From Larix sibirica (taxonomy: Eukaryota; Streptophyta; Pinopsida; Pinales; Pinaceae), in contig NWUY0300137063.1 of NCBI GenBank assembly GCA_004151065.3, positions 1-11,442 on the forward strand: a stretch of DNA of 11,442 nt. The letters are read 5' to 3'. Under the pieces are notes generated by a model. The model had not been told where the DNA came from. It searched no databases and was given only the letters and a program-made list of their open reading frames with translations. Positions 8,126-11,442 of the stretch are shown here, one piece after another. The position numbers were made by a program, and so were the translations under genes. Positions within the stretch are counted from its first letter, which is position 1, and the number at the start of each line of letters is the position of its first letter.

Positions 8126-10108
8126 CTATTCGTTTGATAGCCTGTCCTCCGGATCAGCGGTAACAGCCCACCCATTAACGCCTACACTTGACTGACCCAT
8201 TACAATCACGCTAAGCGAATCCATATGGAAGTCAGGCAGAGGAGCTTCACTTTCCAGTATTTGACACACTTGCCGTATCCCAGGCCTTCTTTTCGGTTCG
8301 GTATTGGAGCACAATAATCCCAATTTCAAAACCTTCTCCATTTCGACCGCATCGTATTCATTCCCCAGCTTCGGATCCGCTCCAACGAGCAGACTCCCCT
8401 GGGCGCACAGCTCCCAGACCCAGTCCACCAAAAATTGCCGTTTAGCGTCCGTGGATGGGTCCACGGGCTTCCTCCCGCACGCCACTTCCAACAGCAGAAC
8501 GCCAAAGCTGAACACGTCTGAGCTGGGCGTAACCTTCCCCGTCTTTGTGAGCTCCGGCGCCATGTACCCCAGCGTTCCCATAACGCGAGTTGTTCCCGGG
8601 TTCTCGCTGTGTTCATACAGCCGCGCGAGGCCGAAGTCCCCCAGCCGCCCGTTGAATTCCGAATCCAGCAGCACATTGCTCGACGTGATGTCTCGGTGGA
8701 TGACCCTCTTCTCCCAATCCTCGTGCAGATAAAGCAGCCCCGCCGCCACTCCTTTCATGATCGAGTATCGCCGAGCCCACGGCAGGACCGTCTTTTCTTT
8801 AACAAATATGAGTTTATCCAGGTTGCCATTGGGCATGTAATCGTAAACAATGAATAGCCGCTTCTGCTTCCTGCACCATCCACGGAGTTGAACCAGGTTC
8901 CTGTGTTGCATACGCCCCATGGTCGAGATCTCTGCCACGAATCTCTTCATTCCCTCCGTGAACTCCTTCGTTATACATTTTACTGCGACTTCCTGGCCGC
9001 TACGAGGGAGAACGCCCCTGTAAACCTTGCCGAAACCCCCCTGGCCCAAAACGTTTTCGTCCCTGAATCCGCTCGTGGCGATGTTGAGCTCCCTGTAAGC
9101 GAATCTATGGGGCCAGAACTCCTGCTCCCAATCTTCAATCTTTTCTCTGTATTTCACTCTTATGAGAAATGCGGCCGTAACCGCCAGTGAGAAGAGAACC
9201 AGAGAAGCCACTGTAACGCCGGCTATGAATCCCCAGCGGGGACGATTGGCAACCGAAGGGAGATGCAAGATATCGAGGGGGACTGCCTTGCCTTCGTTAG
9301 TGAAGCTCCAGGCAAGAACGTGATGGTCTTCGAGAAAATTCCAGGTAGCCGCTGAAAAGCCAACGAACATATTCTCTTGGAGAACGCTCTGCAGAGAGAT
9401 TTTCCGAGAGATAAGGGGCTTCTGCGGTCTCGGCAAGCCGGCCAACGTTATGGTAACATTGAGCCGGCTTTGAAGATGGTCGTAATCTATCCAGGCCTGT
9501 ATGTTCTGACCACTATTGAGGCGGAGTTCATGGAACTCCTTACCATTCCAATAGCCTGCAGGCTCGGTCTCCTCAGAGGAGAGGCTGTTGATGTCCACTC
9601 CCACGTGGTTGTCGTTGGGGTCATCGAATTCCATATTCCTGTTCGTATCGAACTCCACTGCGAACAAGTGATTGGAATCCTGCCCGTTGTTAGTGAGGTT
9701 AAGCAAACCCAGATAATCAGCCGACAGAGCGCCCATGGGAGATGTGAAGGGCGTGAGGATGAAGGCCATTCCCTCCCCGCCTGCGTCAGAGTGAGGACGC
9801 ACCATGCGGAAAACAAATGTGGTGCTGAAGGAGGAAAGCGTCTCGTTACTTTTCATCTGCACGGGAATGGAATACAGCGCCCGGCCGAGCATAAACGTGT
9901 CATGTGTGAGGGCGAGGACGGATTGGGAGCGGATGACTGAAGCACCCGCCTCCAAGATCAAGTCGGTGGTTCCATTGAATCCGTCGAAGACAAAAGTGGT
10001 AGCTGGAAATACTGGCATGACAAGGGAGAAGAAGGCTAGAAGGGTGAGGCTGCCGATACAGTGTGTTATAAAAACTGGAGAGACACAGTTTCTTTTGCAA
10101 GAATCCAT
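8126..10108 (-). CDS. L-type lectin-domain receptor-like serine/threonine kinase
   Basis: Predicted 660-residue, single-exon plasma-membrane receptor kinase. The start is the first in-frame ATG (10108); the frame stays open upstream to 10258 but without an ATG. Residues 1 to about 36 form a signal peptide (basic DSCKRN, then a hydrophobic run ending VMPVFPA). Residues 37 to about 270 are a legume-lectin domain. E152, D154, N158, D163 and H168 match the spacing of the Mn/Ca ligands of concanavalin A; the usual sugar-binding Asp in the GDG motif is Glu112. Four N-glycosylation sequons lie at N45, N88, N137 and N217. Residues 292-316 are the membrane span, followed by basic residues. The kinase domain (about 348-617) has the glycine loop LGQGGFGKV (354-362), K377, E393, HRD (471-473), N478, DFG (491-493), APE (517-519) and R608. 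The Lys normally two residues after the HRD Asp is Thr475. Length and lack of introns fit the family, whose members sense extracellular ligands such as eATP or NAD in defence and development. The ligand here cannot be inferred. Confidence 0.95.
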   Translation of the reverse strand: MDSCKRNCVSPVFITHCIGSLTLLAFFSLVMPVFPATTFVFDGFNGTTDLILEAGASVIRSQSVLALTHDTFMLGRALYSIPVQMKSNETLSSFSTTFVFRMVRPHSDAGGEGMAFILTPFTSPMGALSADYLGLLNLTNNGQDSNHLFAVEFDTNRNMEFDDPNDNHVGVDINSLSSEETEPAGYWNGKEFHELRLNSGQNIQAWIDYDHLQSRLNVTITLAGLPRPQKPLISRKISLQSVLQENMFVGFSAATWNFLEDHHVLAWSFTNEGKAVPLDILHLPSVANRPRWGFIAGVTVASLVLFSLAVTAAFLIRVKYREKIEDWEQEFWPHRFAYRELNIATSGFRDENVLGQGGFGKVYRGVLPRSGQEVAVKCITKEFTEGMKRFVAEISTMGRMQHRNLVQLRGWCRKQKRLFIVYDYMPNGNLDKLIFVKEKTVLPWARRYSIMKGVAAGLLYLHEDWEKRVIHRDITSSNVLLDSEFNGRLGDFGLARLYEHSENPGTTRVMGTLGYMAPELTKTGKVTPSSDVFSFGVLLLEVACGRKPVDPSTDAKRQFLVDWVWELCAQGSLLVGADPKLGNEYDAVEMEKVLKLGLLCSNTEPKRRPGIRQVCQILESEAPLPDFHMDSLSVIVMGQSSVGVNGWAVTADPEDRLSNE

Positions 10109-10136
10109 CAATATTTTTTCTATGTTGGTTGGACAT
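9900..10136 (-). promoter_or_regulatory. Upstream ORF 3: 78 codons, overlaps the kinase start out of frame
   Basis: An ATG at 10136 opens a frame that runs past the kinase ATG (10108) and stops at 9900, in a different frame. It has A at -3, whereas the kinase ATG has T at -3 and G at +4, so a scanning ribosome would often start here first. Because it ends beyond the kinase start, ordinary reinitiation at the kinase would not work. It is relevant only if transcription starts above 10136. The peptide resembles no family and is largely dictated by the overlapping kinase sequence. Confidence 0.4.
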
Positions 10137-10151
10137 ACTATGAACACGCCA

Positions 10152-10157
10152 TTACAT
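10152..10157 (-). promoter_or_regulatory. Upstream ORF 2: minimal start-stop AUGUAA
   Basis: The minus strand reads ATGTAA, a start codon directly followed by a stop. Such AUGUAA elements are known in plants, notably in the leader of the Arabidopsis boric acid channel NIP5;1, where they stall ribosomes. This one has T at -3 and at +4, a weak context. Whether it is in the mRNA is unknown. Confidence 0.35.
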
Positions 10158-10162
10158 ATATA
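10157..10162 (-). promoter_or_regulatory. Alternative TATA-like element inside the leader
   Basis: The minus strand reads GTATATATG. A start 25-35 nt downstream would fall at about 10127-10137, near or just past the third upstream ATG (10136), giving a leader of about 20-28 nt that can lack upstream ORFs. It is shorter than the distal TATA box and may be chance. Confidence 0.3.
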
Positions 10163-10207
10163 CGACGGAGCCTCGGACACATTATCAGCGGATAAATCAA
10201 CAACTGA

Positions 10208-10213
10208 AGTCAA
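10208..10213 (-). promoter_or_regulatory. W-box motif TTGACT in the likely 5' leader
   Basis: The minus strand reads TTGACT, the WRKY-factor core. It lies between the distal TATA box and the start codon. Confidence 0.3.
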
Positions 10214-10326
10214 AAACAAAACAAAAAATCGACAACGGAGGTAGAAAGTCGACCACACAGTTTTGAATAAAGGACACGCCCGATGTTACTCTGACTTGAA
10301 TGAGCAGACGCCTCAATCAGTCTGTG

Positions 10327-10334
10327 TATATATA
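10327..10334 (-). promoter_or_regulatory. Probable TATA box of the kinase gene
   Basis: TATATATA, in the context AAATATATATACAC on the minus strand. It predicts a transcription start near 10300 and a leader of about 190 nt before the ATG at 10108. It is the strongest TATA element within 400 bp upstream. Confidence 0.5.
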
Positions 10335-10340
10335 TTTAAG

Positions 10341-10391
10341 AACCATCGTCAATAGTTGAATGGTTTTAAAAACCATATTCAATAATTGAAT
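10341..10391 (-). promoter_or_regulatory. 30-bp direct repeat with HD-Zip-like site just upstream of the TATA box
   Basis: AACCAT-n-TCAATAGTTGAAT (10341-10361) and AACCAT-n-TCAATAATTGAAT (10371-10391) match at 18 of 21 positions, 30 bp apart. The second carries CAATAATTG (10380-10388), the CAAT(A/T)ATTG pseudo-palindrome bound by class I HD-Zip factors; the first carries the one-base variant CAATAGTTG. Between them is the perfect inverted repeat TGGTTTT-A-AAAACCA (10361-10375). Position next to a TATA box supports a regulatory role, but binding is inferred. Confidence 0.45.
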
Positions 10392-10675
10392 AAGGCGGCG
10401 CTTTAAAAACCCACGCCTGCAATTTCAAGTCAATTTTGTTTTTCAAATGAAAATTGGATTGTCTTTAAAATAAAAGATGAGAGTCTTTTGTTTTCATTTT
10501 TAAAGTAAATATGATATCATTTTTAATCTAAAATACACGCGACCATCGCATGAAGAGAGTCTCACTCGACTCTCTAATAATCCATGGAAGGCCTAAAATG
10601 GTACCAGTCCTTATACATTGACTTTGCTCACCAAGTGGCCGATGTCATTTCTAATGTTAAGAGATGTTACAATAG
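10392..10675. other. Distal promoter and intergenic DNA
   Basis: It holds a W-box (TTGACT on minus, 10428-10433) and a small hairpin, AGAGAGT with ACTCTCT (10554-10560 and 10569-10575; 8 bp when the adjacent C-G pair is counted). No ORF of note. A TTGAC core (TTGACG, also a TGACG TGA-factor core) lies nearer the gene at 10347-10352. Confidence 0.4.
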
Positions 10676-10991
10676 AGACAATGATGGTCGAAGGAGCTTA
10701 TCTCTTGTAAAGTATTTCTTTGATGGGCATGTGTTTGGGTTATATTTCTTAGCTTGTTAATGAAGAAAAGGAGTCCATGGCTTCTAATTAACATTAACAT
10801 TCACACATCATTGTTTGGTCTAAAAATTCACAAAAGACAATGATGGTCGAAGGAGTTTATCTCTTGTAAAGTATTTCTTTGATGGGCATGTGTTTGGGTT
10901 ATATTTCTTAGCTTGTTAATGAAGAAAAGGTCCATGGCTGCTAATTAACATTAACATTCACACATCATTGTTTGGTCTAAAAATTCACAAA
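10676..10991. repeat. 159-bp tandem duplication, about 97 percent identical
   Basis: Copy 1 is 10676-10834 and copy 2 is 10835-10991. Both begin AGACAATGATGGTCG and end AAAAATTCACAAA. Differences are one C-to-T, one T-to-G and a 2-bp deletion (GGAGTCC versus GGTCC). There is no open frame across the unit and no target-site duplication or terminal inverted repeat, so it is probably a simple recent segmental duplication rather than a transposon. Confidence 0.95.
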
Positions 10992-11442
10992 GACCTATGA
11001 TTCAAACCTCAAATCGATGCATTGTGTGAGAATAAACCTCGGATGTCAAAATACAATCCAACAATTGCAACCATATGTTATACACACTTAACACACTTGT
11101 TTCAAAGGCCATGCACAAGGGATGGTGAGGCACCACCAAGGTATGCAAGTTAATAATAGTATGCCAATAGAATTAGATTGGTGTTTACAATTTGGAGGTC
11201 TATGTTTCTCCAAGATTCATACAACCTTAGAATGGCAAGATCAACCTATAATTATCAATCTCAAACTCCCAACACTAAATCAACACTTGTGCTCCTCCAA
11301 TAGTGCTTGCAATGATTTGTATTCCCAGGACTTCCCATCCTTAATTTGCGGCCAATTTCTCTTAAACAATTTCCAATATTTAGTTTATTTTATTATTGTT
11401 AGGAACCCATGTCTTTACTTTGTTAGTATGTTGTTGTTGGAC
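10992..11442. other. Intergenic DNA to the window edge, nothing recognised
   Basis: AT-rich sequence without an open frame of note, a motif, or a repeat that I could match elsewhere in the window. Confidence 0.5.

Larger units (their letters stand above)
10138..10182 (-). promoter_or_regulatory. Upstream ORF 1: 14 codons in the leader
   Basis: ATG at 10182 with A at -3, ending in TAG at 10138-10140. It would lie in the 5' leader if transcription starts below the TATA box at 10327-10334. The peptide starts MCPRLRR and shows no known conserved uORF motif. Confidence 0.4.

Noticed and set aside
7835-8195. Two plus-strand ORFs at the 3' end of the kinase gene
   Set aside because: One lacks a convincing start, they overlap in different frames, and they fall in the likely 3' untranslated region and the antisense of the kinase C-terminus.
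8304-9190. Several plus-strand open frames of 82-142 codons, and minus-strand off-frame ORFs
   Set aside because: All are shadows of the GC-rich kinase coding sequence.
9377-9940. 187-codon open frame on the plus strand
   Set aside because: It lies wholly antisense to the lectin domain. Its peptide shows no family signature, while the opposite strand encodes clear lectin motifs.
10109-10258. Taking 10258 as the kinase start
   Set aside because: The codon there is GTG, not ATG. The first in-frame ATG is at 10108 and leads directly into a signal peptide and lectin domain.

Overview
The window looks like nuclear DNA from a land plant. It holds one large, uninterrupted gene on the minus strand, for an L-type (legume-lectin) receptor-like kinase. 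The rest is about 9 kb of mostly AT-rich, gene-poor DNA full of short tandem and direct duplications and decayed reading frames. Low gene density and layered old duplications suggest a large, repeat-rich genome. A gymnosperm such as a conifer is my guess, but nothing here proves the lineage.

Layout. Positions 1-640 are featureless AT-rich DNA. Positions 636-1272 form a conspicuously GC-rich block with a 25-bp tandem duplication carrying G-box and W-box motifs and a 60-bp tandem duplication. Positions 1273-2360 are AT-rich with no gene. Positions 2360-4920 carry probable relics of protein-coding sequence on the minus strand, broken by stops and frameshifts, including a degenerate CAAGTG-rich repeat block. 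Positions 5250-7083 hold a series of independent small duplications, including a 74-bp unit with an internal inverted repeat. Positions 7174-7523 are an eight-copy minisatellite with a 43/39-bp period, between the relic zone and the 3' end of the kinase gene.

The kinase gene runs from its first in-frame ATG at 10108 to a TAG at 8126 (660 residues): signal peptide, legume-lectin ectodomain with all metal-ligand positions kept, one membrane span, and an RD-type Ser/Thr kinase domain. It is a plausible cell-surface receptor. Upstream are a TATA box (10327-10334), a 30-bp direct repeat with an HD-Zip-like CAATAATTG site, and W-box motifs. If transcription starts below that TATA box, the leader carries three upstream AUGs: a 14-codon uORF, a minimal AUGUAA start-stop, and a 78-codon uORF overlapping the kinase start out of frame. 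A second TATA-like element inside this leader could give a short transcript that avoids all three. This is the most testable regulatory idea in the window.

Beyond the gene's promoter there is a recent 159-bp tandem duplication (10676-10991), then featureless sequence to the end. I see no tRNA or rRNA, no CRISPR array, no complete transposon, and no multi-gene system.
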